The notes under the pieces: model-generated
Databases searched by the model: none
What the model saw: the letters and a program-made list of their open reading frames with translations, nothing else
Told to the model about the DNA's origin: nothing
Assembly (NCBI RefSeq): GCF_000757885.1
Contig: NZ_JQCR01000003.1
Coordinates: 620,001-684,000, forward strand
Reading direction: 5' to 3'
Source: Paenibacillus wynnii
GTDB taxonomy: Bacteria; Bacillota; Bacilli; Paenibacillales; Paenibacillaceae
DNA: 64,000 bases
Shown here: piece by piece, positions 54,399 to 63,953 of the stretch
Position numbering within the stretch: position 1 is the first letter of the stretch
Layout: each line of letters opens with the position of its first letter
Program-made: the position numbers and the translations under genes

Positions 54399-54507
54399 AA
54401 ATATAAGAAAGTACGAGAAACGGATACCTGAAAGCGAAACGGAGTATCGCTGCTTCGGAAGCATAGGCTCCCGTTGAGGACGGCAAAGCCGTTTCTTCTT
54501 GTGCTCA
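54399..54507. repeat. AGAAACGG hairpin repeat, copy 3
   Basis: AAATATAAGAAAGTACGAGAAACGG opens the unit as in copy 2, and AGGACGGCAAAGCCGTTTCT closes it. A longer middle section contains a GCGAAACGGAGTATCGC hairpin and a further stem, so unit length varies between copies. Confidence 0.65.
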
Positions 54508-54620
54508 AACCAAACCGTAAGTATTTCCACCTTAAATCGGAAGTTTGCCTCCTCAAAATATTAGATGGCCTAATGTACACTTGGAAATGTAAGAGAAATA
54601 GTCGAAAGGGGTACAGATGA

Positions 54621-55985
54621 ATGAAAAGAGTAAAACATTTGGCACTGATGTTAGTTGCTATCATGCTTGTAGCTTCACTTGCAGCATGCGGAGGCAACAA
54701 CAATGCCAAGAACAGCACTAATAATTCCAAGAACACTTCAGGTAACACTGCGGCAACAAACGATGCTACAAAAACTGAAGAGACTGCTGAGCCCGCAGAA
54801 AAGGTTGAGCTTTCCGTCTGGACACTCGGTATTGTTGACTATGAAGATTTGGCTAAAGAGTATACGAAACAGCATCCAAACGTAACCTTCAAGTTCCAAA
54901 ATACAGGCGATCAAACCGCTCATCACAACAACCTGACCACAGCATTGTCGGCAGGATCGGGCGCTCCTGATATTTTCCAACTTGAGATCGGTTTCATGGA
55001 ACGTTTCATCAGCGCTCAGGATAAATTCTATAACTTGAATGATTTAGGTGCGAAAGACATTCAAGCGAACTATCTCGACTGGAAATGGAAACAAGGTTCC
55101 TCCGTGGACGGCAGCTTCCAACTCGGTCTTCCAACGGATATCGGTCCAACGGTTGTGTATTACCGTTCAGATCTGATGAAGGAAGCCGGCCTGCCAGTAG
55201 ATCCAGCAGGATTAGGAGCAGCACTTAATACTTGGGATAAGTTTGCAACCGTTGCCAAACAGTACAAGGAAAAAACCGGTAAACCTTTTGCAGACGTAAC
55301 AGATTTGGTGTTCAATGCACTTCGTGACCAATCCCAAGATGAAATCTATTTCAGCAAAGCAGATGGAAAATTCATTGGTGACACCAATCCACAAGTGAAA
55401 AAAGCGTATGACTTCACAGTAAAAGGCATTCAAGAAGGCTGGATCAGCAATGCAATGCTGTGGTCGCCTGAATGGGGTCAAGGCATGACAGACGGCGGAT
55501 TTGCAGTCGTTCTTGGACCTGCTTGGATGGCTGGAAATATTAAGACCAATGCTCCGGATTCAACTGGAAAATGGTCCATTACACAACTTCCAGAAGGTGC
55601 TGGTAACTGGGGCGGTTCATTCCTGACACTGCCTAAAGAAGGGAAGCATTCTAAAGAAGCTTACGATTTCATTCAATTTGCACTTAACAAAGAGAACCAA
55701 CTTGGATCATTTAAATCTGTAGGCCTTATGCCTTCGATTCCAGCATTGTTCGAAGATCCTGCTTTCACAGAAGGTAAAGATGCATTCTTCGGGGATCAAG
55801 TAACTGCAGTTGAGTATGGTAAAGCAGCACAACGTGTAAAACCGGTATTCTACGGTCCTCTACATGACCAAACCGATACTTTCTTCAAGAATGCCCTGAA
55901 AAACGTATTGGAGAAAAAGGCTGACCCGGCCAAAGAGTGGGATGAAGCGGTAAAACAAGCTAAGAAGCTTGCTGAACGCAGCTAA
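54621..55985 (+). CDS. carbohydrate ABC transporter binding lipoprotein
   Basis: A 454-aa family-1 solute-binding lipoprotein: lipobox LAACGG, a 35-residue Asn/Thr/Ala linker, then the SBP fold (VELSVWTLGIVDYEDLAKEY; GSGAPDIFQLEIGF; LPTDIGPTVVYYRSDLMKEAGLP). It is the first gene of a transport and sensing operon. CGAAAGGGG lies before the ATG. No cre is visible upstream. The sugar is unknown; the protein is of the oligosaccharide (CUT1) type. Confidence 0.88.
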   Translation: MKRVKHLALMLVAIMLVASLAACGGNNNAKNSTNNSKNTSGNTAATNDATKTEETAEPAEKVELSVWTLGIVDYEDLAKEYTKQHPNVTFKFQNTGDQTAHHNNLTTALSAGSGAPDIFQLEIGFMERFISAQDKFYNLNDLGAKDIQANYLDWKWKQGSSVDGSFQLGLPTDIGPTVVYYRSDLMKEAGLPVDPAGLGAALNTWDKFATVAKQYKEKTGKPFADVTDLVFNALRDQSQDEIYFSKADGKFIGDTNPQVKKAYDFTVKGIQEGWISNAMLWSPEWGQGMTDGGFAVVLGPAWMAGNIKTNAPDSTGKWSITQLPEGAGNWGGSFLTLPKEGKHSKEAYDFIQFALNKENQLGSFKSVGLMPSIPALFEDPAFTEGKDAFFGDQVTAVEYGKAAQRVKPVFYGPLHDQTDTFFKNALKNVLEKKADPAKEWDEAVKQAKKLAERS

Positions 55986-56078
55986 ATTTGTACTAAGTTG
56001 TATTAAATGTCCGGGTTTAACGGGGAGCTGAACTCTCTGTGAACCCGGATTTATCCGTATATTAACTGGAGGTGTGAC

Positions 56079-57032
56079 ATGGCACAACCTGTATTGATTA
56101 GTCCGCATGCCGAGAGCAAACGTCCTTTTTTAACTGAACAAAGACGGAGCCGCATTACTGCTTATACCTTCATATCTCCATTCTTTATTCTGTTCTCGAT
56201 ATTTGGACTGTACCCGATATTCTTCACGATTTATTTGTCTTTCTTCAAATGGGATGCTATGGGCCCTATGAAATTTGTGGGCATGAAAAACTATGAATTG
56301 ATTACGAGTGACCCTACCTTTTGGATATCTTTCAGCAATACGCTGATTATGGGAGTCATGGGAACCATTCCCCAAATCATTTTGGCACTCTTGCTTGCAG
56401 TACTGCTGCAGTCAGGAATGACTCGCTTTAAGAAAACGTTCCGTGTTCTATTTTTTATGCCCAATATTACTTCGATTGTGGCGGTTACCTTGGTATTCAG
56501 CACCCTGTTCGGTAATAACGGGATGATAAACTGGATGTTAAATGGACTAGGACTCGAAAGCATGGCCTTTAACTCCGGTTGGTGGGGTGTGAAAATAGCA
56601 ATTTCCACGATGGTGATGTGGCGCTGGACGGGTTATAACGCAATTATTTTCCTATCTGGACTTCAGAGCATACCGACAGACTTATATGAGGCGGCTCGAA
56701 TTGACGGTGCGAACAGAAGGCAGCAGTTTACCTTCATTACATTACCGTTGTTGAAACCGTTTATCGTCTTTGTAACTCTAATTTCGACCATTGGCGCCCT
56801 GCAATTATTTACGGAACCTTATGTATTCCTAGGTCAATCGGGAACAGGCTCAACACGGCAGGAAGGTGTTACTATGGTAACTTATTTGTACAGTGAGGCA
56901 TTCCGTAATGGATTCTTCGGTACGGCAGCAGCTACCGCGGTTATGCTGTTCCTAGTTACGATCATTTTCTCTGTCATTAATATGCTGGTCTCTAGCCGCA
57001 TGGGCGGAGATACAGGAGGGAGAAAAAAATGA
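56079..57032 (+). CDS. carbohydrate ABC transporter permease (MalF-like)
   Basis: A 317-aa permease with about six membrane helices and coupling motif YEAARIDGANRRQQFTFITLP (about residues 205-225). TGGAGGTGTGAC precedes the ATG. It overlaps the next permease gene by 4 nt (ATGA). Confidence 0.88.
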   Translation: MAQPVLISPHAESKRPFLTEQRRSRITAYTFISPFFILFSIFGLYPIFFTIYLSFFKWDAMGPMKFVGMKNYELITSDPTFWISFSNTLIMGVMGTIPQIILALLLAVLLQSGMTRFKKTFRVLFFMPNITSIVAVTLVFSTLFGNNGMINWMLNGLGLESMAFNSGWWGVKIAISTMVMWRWTGYNAIIFLSGLQSIPTDLYEAARIDGANRRQQFTFITLPLLKPFIVFVTLISTIGALQLFTEPYVFLGQSGTGSTRQEGVTMVTYLYSEAFRNGFFGTAAATAVMLFLVTIIFSVINMLVSSRMGGDTGGRKK

Positions 57033-57892
57033 GTACATTAGGTGCTTTTCGCAAGAAACCGGACGATATGGGGTTACTCGGTAAAATCGGCTTTTACTTC
57101 ATTCTCATTCTTGGAGCTCTAGCCTCTGTATTCCCCTTTTATTGGATGTTCGTTGTTGCATCAAACGATAAAGGTGCAGTGTTTCATGTCCCACCGCTTC
57201 TAACCTTAGGAGATCAGTTCATAGATAATTTCAAAAGAGTGCTGGAGAAGTCAGATTTCTTCCAAGCGATCGGAAATTCCTTGTTCGTTTCATCGATGGT
57301 TACGATTTCTGTAGTATTTTTCTGTACATTGGCTGGATATGCCTTTGCCAAGTATGAATTTCCGTTTAAAAATATATTGTTTTATTTTGTCATTGCTACA
57401 CTGTTCGTACCACAGCAGCTTGGGGTTTTGCCAACGTATGTCATTATGGCCAAGCTTCATTGGATCGACTCCTTCAAGGCGCTGATCGTTCCTGCCATGG
57501 TAAATGCCTTCGGGATTTTCTGGATGCGTCAATATATTTCCACAGCAGTACATACAGAACTGATTGAAGCAGGCCGGATTGACGGAGGCGGACATTTTCG
57601 AATCTTCTGGAACATTGCGATCCCGGTTATTACTCCGGCGATGGCTACACTAGGTATTTTGAATTTCATGACGGTATGGAATGACTTCTTCTGGCCTTTG
57701 GTTGTGTTAAAAAGTCGGGAGCATTACACGATTCAAATCGCATTGCAGCAGCTGTTTACGACGCGGGACGGTATCGATTATGGGATGATTATGTCAGCGA
57801 CCTTTACAGCAACACTGCCATTACTTGTTGTATTCCTATTGTTCAGCCGTTGGGTTATAGCCGGTCTTACCTCAGGAGCCATAAAAAGCTAA
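57029..57892 (+). CDS. carbohydrate ABC transporter permease (MalG-like)
   Basis: A 287-aa permease with about six helices and coupling motif IEAGRIDGGGHFRIFWNIAIP (about 185-205), where the usual EAA appears as EAG. GGAGGGAGAAAAAA precedes the ATG. With the preceding gene it forms the channel; the ATPase is not encoded here. Confidence 0.88.
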   Translation: MSTLGAFRKKPDDMGLLGKIGFYFILILGALASVFPFYWMFVVASNDKGAVFHVPPLLTLGDQFIDNFKRVLEKSDFFQAIGNSLFVSSMVTISVVFFCTLAGYAFAKYEFPFKNILFYFVIATLFVPQQLGVLPTYVIMAKLHWIDSFKALIVPAMVNAFGIFWMRQYISTAVHTELIEAGRIDGGGHFRIFWNIAIPVITPAMATLGILNFMTVWNDFFWPLVVLKSREHYTIQIALQQLFTTRDGIDYGMIMSATFTATLPLLVVFLLFSRWVIAGLTSGAIKS

Positions 57893-57976
57893 GATTACTT
57901 TTTCAGTGCAAGCAAGGACTTTTGAGCATGATGAAGAATACTAGAGAACAGAGACAGCAGGAGGAAGGGAAAGACG

Positions 57977-59701
57977 ATGAAGCTCCGCCGTAAAATCTTG
58001 TTCGCTATTATTCTTCTCGTGTTTATTCCTGTGATATTAATGGGAACCGTAACGTATATTAATTTCTCGAATGCCATGGAGAAGAAATCAAGTAATTTCT
58101 ACTGGATCTCTCTTCTAGAGACCGACCGTAAGCTGAAATTCGCACTCAGTGAAATAGCCTCTATTTCAAATTCCGCCATCACACAGCCAGCCATTCAACA
58201 GACACTTAAGCAACCTGAATTTGTTATTACTTATGACCGCAAACAAGAAATCAATAACCTGCTGATCAATCATCCTATGATTACTTCATTCAGTCTTTAC
58301 AGTAAGGATCAGCTGTTATATCAATATAATGCACCCATGTCTTATGAAGATATGAAAAAACAAATTTGGTACGGTTCAATGGAAAGCGCTGAAGGGCGCC
58401 CTGTTTGGTCCGGTCCCGGGGAGAATGGATCGGCTCAAGCCGGAAATCCTGTACTTATTCAAGCCAGAGTCATCAAGGATTATTACTCGTTGGAGGATAT
58501 CGGGTACCTAGTCGTGTATGTGAAGCCGGATCTGCTAGATCAGATTTTTTGGGAAGCGGCTACCTTGAAGAAAGGTGATATTCTGCTTGTGAATAAGCAA
58601 GGGAATATAGTCTTTAATAAATCCGGTGAACACATTGGGCAGCGGACAGATTTCCCTTTCCTGGAAAGTCATTATTCCAAAGAGCAAGACTATTACATTG
58701 ACTATTATGAGGATGAGAAATCTCTGATTACTTTCCTCCCTTCGCATAATTTAGATTGGTATTTGGTAGCGATTACACCGATGAATCTTATTTCCTCGGA
58801 ATCGGACACGATCCGCAACATTGCGATCATCTTGGTCATGGTATCCCTGCTATCTGCCGTTTTGTTTGACCGTTATTTCGTTACTCGACTCGTACGTAGT
58901 ATTAACAGTGCAGTGAACGGAATGAAGCGGGTGAAACAGGGGATATTTATGCCCATCACTACACCCCATCGCGCGGATGACGAAAGCGACCTGCTGATTG
59001 ACGGATTCAATCAGATGAGTACGCAGATCAATGAGTTGATTGAACAGGTGCAGACCGAGCAGGGGCGCAAGAAAGAAGCGGAGCTGCAGGCGCTGATGGC
59101 CCAGATCAATCCCCATTTTATCTATAATTCACTGGAATCCATTAACTCAATGGCTGTACTGCAAGGGAATAAGGATATTAGTAAAATGGTGATCTCTCTC
59201 GGCAAGCTGCTGCGTATCAGTATCAGTCAAAATCAGGAGCTTATCCCGCTGCATATGGAGTTTGAACACGTGCGTCATTACTTGGATATTCAGAAATTCC
59301 GTTTTGAGGACAAATTCTCCTATGCCATTGAAATTCCTGAGAATCTCAGAACCTATATGACTCAGAAACTGATTGTACAGCCTATTGTAGAAAATGCTTT
59401 GTACCACGCCATTGAGCAGATGGAGAATCCGGGTACGATTGTGCTTGAGGCGAGTGAGGTCGGTCCTGACCTTATCATTATGGTGAAGGATAACGGGCCC
59501 GGCTTCGACCTTTTGACATTGCAAAGTCTTTGGGACAAAGAAACCGGCAATCAGAAGAAATACAATGACAGCGGTGTAGGACTCAAAAATGTGCACGAAC
59601 GCTTAAACATTCGTTTTGGCAGCCCGTACGGCATTCTTGTATGTTCATCCCCTGGGTTCGGTTCAACCATCCGCATCCGAATACCAAAAATACTACCTTG
59701 A
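57977..59701 (+). CDS. YesM-type sensor histidine kinase
   Basis: A 574-aa membrane kinase: helices at about residues 7-28 and 280-300 flank an extracellular sensor domain, then HAMP, QINPHFIYN with phospho-acceptor His380, N box PIVENALYHA and G1 box DNGPGF. AGGAGGAAGGGAAAGACG precedes the ATG. It lies 84 nt behind the permeases and is followed by an anchored binding protein and a regulator. Confidence 0.88.
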   Translation: MKLRRKILFAIILLVFIPVILMGTVTYINFSNAMEKKSSNFYWISLLETDRKLKFALSEIASISNSAITQPAIQQTLKQPEFVITYDRKQEINNLLINHPMITSFSLYSKDQLLYQYNAPMSYEDMKKQIWYGSMESAEGRPVWSGPGENGSAQAGNPVLIQARVIKDYYSLEDIGYLVVYVKPDLLDQIFWEAATLKKGDILLVNKQGNIVFNKSGEHIGQRTDFPFLESHYSKEQDYYIDYYEDEKSLITFLPSHNLDWYLVAITPMNLISSESDTIRNIAIILVMVSLLSAVLFDRYFVTRLVRSINSAVNGMKRVKQGIFMPITTPHRADDESDLLIDGFNQMSTQINELIEQVQTEQGRKKEAELQALMAQINPHFIYNSLESINSMAVLQGNKDISKMVISLGKLLRISISQNQELIPLHMEFEHVRHYLDIQKFRFEDKFSYAIEIPENLRTYMTQKLIVQPIVENALYHAIEQMENPGTIVLEASEVGPDLIIMVKDNGPGFDLLTLQSLWDKETGNQKKYNDSGVGLKNVHERLNIRFGSPYGILVCSSPGFGSTIRIRIPKILP

Positions 59702-59727
59702 ACATCAGGGACAAAGGGGAGAATGCC

Positions 59728-61074
59728 GTGAAGTGGCTAATGAAATGGGGATGGATTCTGCTATATGTCGTTTCTATGACCAGTGCCGTTCTGTTTATCA
59801 CCCTTGGTGACCGGGAACCTATAGAAGATCAATCGCCGGATAAAATAACGCTGACGTTCCGCCACTTCTGGATGAAGGAGCATGACCGTCCGCTGCTGAG
59901 TATTTTTGAAGAGATCGTGAGTGACTATCAACAATCTCATCCGAACGTCAAAGTGAACTTTGAAGGCCTCGATCAGACCATCCACCGTGAACAAAAGCTG
60001 AAGAGCGAGATGGTAACCGGTACGCCTCCGGATATGTTTGTATTGTTCGGCGGGGCAGAGATGGAGCCGTATATACGGTCCAACCGACTGATGGATTTAT
60101 CTGACTTTGTAGAAGAGAATGGGCTGGGCAACCAGTTCAAGGATATTCATCTGTGGACATTAAACAAACATATCTATGGCTTGCCCATTGAGGGGAACGC
60201 CGAACCTTTGTATTACAACAAAACTCTATTCAGTAAGCTGGACCTAAAGATCCCTGAGACCCTTGCGGAATTGGACGCAGCTATCATTAAATTGGAGAAG
60301 AACGGATATATCCCTTTTGCACTGGGGAATGAGGACCGGTGGCCGGCGGGGATTTTTGCCCAATACTTGATGGATAGGTATGCCGGTTCTACGCTTATCA
60401 ATAATCTGGTGACAGGGAAAGACCAGTCTACATTTCAGAATATAGAATATGTTCAAGCCTTCAACCATCTAGATAAATGGGTAAAAGACGGTGCTTTCAG
60501 TCCGGGAGCTAACGATCTATCCACGGAGAAGGCCGTTCAACTGTTTACCAACGGAAAAGCTGCTATGTATTTGAACGGGAACTGGGATATTAATTTATTC
60601 TCCGGCGGGGATACGCCAGCTAATTTTCAAAATGAGGTGGGGGTTATTTCATTCCCTACGCTAAAGGTTGGGGAGGAAGCTTCCATTGCCGGCGGGTATA
60701 CGATGGGAATCGGTTTATCCTCTAATTTAAATGGAGCTAAGCGGGAGGCGGCGTTAGAGCTGATGAAAGCTTTTTACACGAAGGATGTGCAGACTCGTAT
60801 CGTATATGAAGGTTTGCGTATTCCGTCCATGCAGATTTCCTTTGATCCCGAGAAGACAGGACCTGTATTTGCTCAGGTTATGCGCCTCATGGAGGAGAGT
60901 CGTCTGAGCTTTGTTCCCTATGACAATGTTTTGTCACCGGAAGTGAAAAAGACGTTTTTGAGTGTAATTGAAGAAATGATTGATGGGAGTAAGGATTCTG
61001 ACCATGCACTACGGCAACTACAGTCGGCTTCTGAGCAGTACTGGAAACTGATCCAAAGCTCTAACGTTAATTAA
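59728..61074 (+). CDS. membrane-anchored family-1 binding protein, probable sensor subunit
   Basis: About 448 aa. One N-terminal membrane helix (WGWILLYVVSMTSAVLFITL) without lipobox cysteine precedes a family-1 SBP fold (ITLTFRHFWMKEHDRPLLSI; TPPDMFVLFGGAEMEPYI; GLPIEGNAEPLYYNKTLF; GKAAMYLNGNWDI). The GTG at 59728 follows AGGGGAG by 6 nt; a longer frame starts inside the kinase gene. It lies between kinase and regulator genes while a separate lipoprotein serves the transporter, so it is more likely to present sugar to the kinase than to feed the importer. That role is inference. Confidence 0.8.
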   Translation: MKWLMKWGWILLYVVSMTSAVLFITLGDREPIEDQSPDKITLTFRHFWMKEHDRPLLSIFEEIVSDYQQSHPNVKVNFEGLDQTIHREQKLKSEMVTGTPPDMFVLFGGAEMEPYIRSNRLMDLSDFVEENGLGNQFKDIHLWTLNKHIYGLPIEGNAEPLYYNKTLFSKLDLKIPETLAELDAAIIKLEKNGYIPFALGNEDRWPAGIFAQYLMDRYAGSTLINNLVTGKDQSTFQNIEYVQAFNHLDKWVKDGAFSPGANDLSTEKAVQLFTNGKAAMYLNGNWDINLFSGGDTPANFQNEVGVISFPTLKVGEEASIAGGYTMGIGLSSNLNGAKREAALELMKAFYTKDVQTRIVYEGLRIPSMQISFDPEKTGPVFAQVMRLMEESRLSFVPYDNVLSPEVKKTFLSVIEEMIDGSKDSDHALRQLQSASEQYWKLIQSSNVN

Positions 61075-61092
61075 TACCTGGGGGTGCTGCAA

Positions 61093-62691
61093 TTGGGAGT
61101 ACAACAAGAGAAATACAAAGTGATATTGGTCGATGACGAGCCCATCATTCTTCGCAGCTTGAAAATGGCCATTCCGTGGAATGATCTTCAGCTCGATATC
61201 GTTGGTGAAGCCAGGAACGGGGAGGCAGCACTTCGCCTGATCAGTGAATGCTCTCCGCATATTATTATCAGCGACATCCGAATGCCTGTTATAGATGGAA
61301 TTACCTTAATGAAAGAAGTGCTGTCACGCAATTCCAAGCTTATTTTTATTTTTATAAGCGGCTATGGGGAGTTTGAGTATGCTCGTGAAGCATTGCGGCA
61401 GGGAGCTTTTGACTATTTACTGAAGCCCATTGATCATGATGAGCTGACGGGCATGCTAACCCGGGCTAAATTAAGGCTGGACCAACAGAAAGAGAATGAT
61501 CAGCTGCTACATTCGGTACATATGCTGTCCTTATTAGCCAGAGAGCGTATGTTTGCAGAATTCACTTTGGGCAATCCGCGTCCCTTACAGCATTTACAAT
61601 GGCTAGAGAACAGTGAGCTGGAGGGAGATTATTTCATGGCAGTCGTCCAGCTCGACCATTATGCGTCTCTGACTACGAAGTGGAGTGCCGAAGAGAAACG
61701 GCTATGGCTGTTCGCGGTCCGGAATATAACAGAGGAATGGTCCATGGAAAATGGCGGGATGACGGTGTTTCCTTTTCATAACGGGGAGTGGATTATCCTG
61801 TTTCCGGGTTCACTAAGCAGCGAGAAGGTAAGTCTCGGAGAAAACTTGACTCGCTCGATTATAAGATACTCCAAATTATCTTGCTCTGTAGGAATTAGTC
61901 GCAATACGCGTGGTATTGATCAATTAAGCACCATCTATCCATTGGCGGCAAAAGCATTGTATCAACGTTTCTATTCCGGTCAGTCTGGAGTTTATATTGA
62001 TGAAGACAAGTTAATTCCAGGGAGTCGGGAGATTAAATACCCTAAGGAATTAGAAGCCGCGTTAATGGACAGTATCCGAACCTTGGATTTGGAGCGCATG
62101 TTAACCCTTTTTGATGAGGTGTCAGCGGTGATCGAAGTGCAGGCCCTTCCCAAAGAAATAGCTGAGCGGCTCATCATTGAGATGGTTGTTGTGCTGTATA
62201 GACAATTTGAGCATTTAAATTTATTAGCAGATTGGTCCTTGGATGGTTTGCTGAGCAAGCTGCATACGCTGGAAACCCTAAGTGAGATGATTGACGCCCT
62301 GAAGCAGGAATTTCGGGAATGGATGTTGCAAAGCAACAAGACCGTGACCCGTGAGGACGGACGAAGTGTCATTGAGAAATCCATACGGTATATCGACAGT
62401 AACTATCATAAAGATCTGAGCATTGAGGAAGTATCCGAGCTGGCGGATCTTAGCATTAGTCATTTCTGCACGCTGTTCAAGCAAATTTCCGGCTATACCT
62501 TTTTGGAGTATGTCACGTACTGCCGCATGGAGAAAGCGAAAAATATTCTGCAGAACAGTAATGTAAAGGTATACCAGATTGCACCGCTTGTCGGTTACCA
62601 GGACTCCAGATATTTTACCCAAGTGTTCAAAAGAGCTACAGGAAAGACTCCTACGGAGTATAGGGAGCAGAATGCTAAAGAGGTAAATTAG
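61093..62691 (+). CDS. YesN-type AraC-family response regulator
   Basis: About 532 aa. Receiver domain from YKVILVDDEP with Asp61 in IIISDIRMP; long middle domain; two C-terminal AraC helix-turn-helix motifs (VSELADLSISHFCTLFKQIS and IAPLVGYQDSRYFTQVFKRATG). TTG at 61093 is preferred with GGGGGTG about 7 nt upstream; GTG at 61084 is the alternative. It likely activates the operon starting at 54621. Confidence 0.86.
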   Translation: MGVQQEKYKVILVDDEPIILRSLKMAIPWNDLQLDIVGEARNGEAALRLISECSPHIIISDIRMPVIDGITLMKEVLSRNSKLIFIFISGYGEFEYAREALRQGAFDYLLKPIDHDELTGMLTRAKLRLDQQKENDQLLHSVHMLSLLARERMFAEFTLGNPRPLQHLQWLENSELEGDYFMAVVQLDHYASLTTKWSAEEKRLWLFAVRNITEEWSMENGGMTVFPFHNGEWIILFPGSLSSEKVSLGENLTRSIIRYSKLSCSVGISRNTRGIDQLSTIYPLAAKALYQRFYSGQSGVYIDEDKLIPGSREIKYPKELEAALMDSIRTLDLERMLTLFDEVSAVIEVQALPKEIAERLIIEMVVVLYRQFEHLNLLADWSLDGLLSKLHTLETLSEMIDALKQEFREWMLQSNKTVTREDGRSVIEKSIRYIDSNYHKDLSIEEVSELADLSISHFCTLFKQISGYTFLEYVTYCRMEKAKNILQNSNVKVYQIAPLVGYQDSRYFTQVFKRATGKTPTEYREQNAKEVN

Positions 62692-62707
62692 GCAAGATGT
62701 GGCTGAA

Positions 62708-62742
62708 TGGACGCTCCGCGAACGGACCGTTGCTACAATCGC
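62708..62742 (+). repeat. fragment of the IS1182-type leader repeat
   Basis: GGACGCTCCGCGAACGGACC followed by GTTGCTACAATCGC matches part of the leader in both decayed IS copies (about 49577-49612 on the minus strand and 52273-52308 on the plus strand). No IS end is next to it. Confidence 0.55.
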
Positions 62743-62762
62743 AAACGATTAATCTTGCTCTT

Positions 62763-62784
62763 GAGTATGACAAATGTCATACTC
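62763..62784 (+). promoter_or_regulatory. palindromic operator before the desaturase gene
   Basis: GAGTATGACA and TGTCATACTC are perfect 10-bp arms with AA between them, 105 bp before the start codon. By context it may be a site for a DesR-like regulator of membrane fluidity; the protein that binds is not known from the sequence. Confidence 0.55.
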
Positions 62785-62888
62785 TCCACTTGATGTTTAT
62801 GACTAACAAATCGGGGATACAATATCTATAATTAAAAATAGATACATGTAGATTTTCTTGCCAGAAACATCAAGGAGGAACCCTTACG

Positions 62889-63953
62889 ATGAATAAAGAT
62901 CACACCAAACAACTTATCAACTTAAAAAAGAGTGTTGCCCCTTACGAAAAATATGATCGAGAAGCGAGCATTAGACAGCTTGTGAATACCTTGGTGCCGC
63001 TTGTGTTTTTATGGTACGCAACATATCTCAGTCTGTCTGTTTCCTACTGGCTTACGCTCTTGTTGGCGGTTCCGACAGCCGGTTTTGTGATCAGAACGTT
63101 TATAATTTGCCATGATTGCTGTCATGGATCGTTCTTTAAAAGTCGTAAGGCCAACGATATTATCGGCACCATTACGGGAATCATTTCCCTAGTTCCGTAT
63201 CGGCAGTGGAAGCATAGCCATTCCATTCATCATGCCGGAAGCAGCAACCTCGATAAAAGAGGAATTGGTGATATCTGGATAATGACTGTTGAGGAATATG
63301 AGGCCGCAAGCGCCTGGAAGCGTCTATATTACAGATTCTACCGTCATCCGTTGGTGATTTTCGGGATCGGACCGATTGCAGTCTTTGTTATTCAATACCG
63401 CTTTAATGCCAAAGGCGCAAAACGCAAGGAACGGATGAACACCTATCTGACTAACTTCTCTATTGCTGCTGTGTACGGATTACTTACTTGGGCTATCGGC
63501 TGGCAGGCTTTTCTTCTGGTTCAGATCCCTATTGTATTTGTTTCTGGTTTTCTTGGAATTTGGATGTTCTATGTTCAGCATCAGTTCGAGGATACGTTCT
63601 TCGAGAAGGAAGAAGATTGGAGTTATGTCCAAGCAGCGGTAGAAGGAAGCTCCTACTATAAACTGCCTAAGGTGCTCCAGTGGATCACGGGCAATATCGG
63701 ATTCCACCATGTCCATCATTTAAGTCCAAAGGTACCTAATTATAATTTGGAAAAAGCACATAACGCCACACCGCCGCTCCATAAAGCTACGACCATCACC
63801 ATTAAAACAAGTCTTAAGGCGCTCCACTACCGCTTATGGGATGAGGAGAATAAAGCCTTTATCACTTTCAAGCAGCTAAAATCCAGACTTCGCAATCCGG
63901 AACACGCGGCTGAGGATCTAATTATTAAACAGCGAAGATTACAAAATGAATAG
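62889..63953 (+). CDS. des: membrane fatty acid desaturase
   Basis: A 354-aa acyl-lipid desaturase close in length to Bacillus Des. The three histidine boxes are HDCCH (75-79), HSIHH (111-115) and HHVHH (273-277), with four membrane helices between them. It introduces a cis double bond into membrane phospholipid acyl chains, which increases fluidity in the cold. CAAGGAGGAACCCTTACG precedes the ATG. No desKR-like pair lies immediately downstream within the window. Confidence 0.9.
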   Translation: MNKDHTKQLINLKKSVAPYEKYDREASIRQLVNTLVPLVFLWYATYLSLSVSYWLTLLLAVPTAGFVIRTFIICHDCCHGSFFKSRKANDIIGTITGIISLVPYRQWKHSHSIHHAGSSNLDKRGIGDIWIMTVEEYEAASAWKRLYYRFYRHPLVIFGIGPIAVFVIQYRFNAKGAKRKERMNTYLTNFSIAAVYGLLTWAIGWQAFLLVQIPIVFVSGFLGIWMFYVQHQFEDTFFEKEEDWSYVQAAVEGSSYYKLPKVLQWITGNIGFHHVHHLSPKVPNYNLEKAHNATPPLHKATTITIKTSLKALHYRLWDEENKAFITFKQLKSRLRNPEHAAEDLIIKQRRLQNE

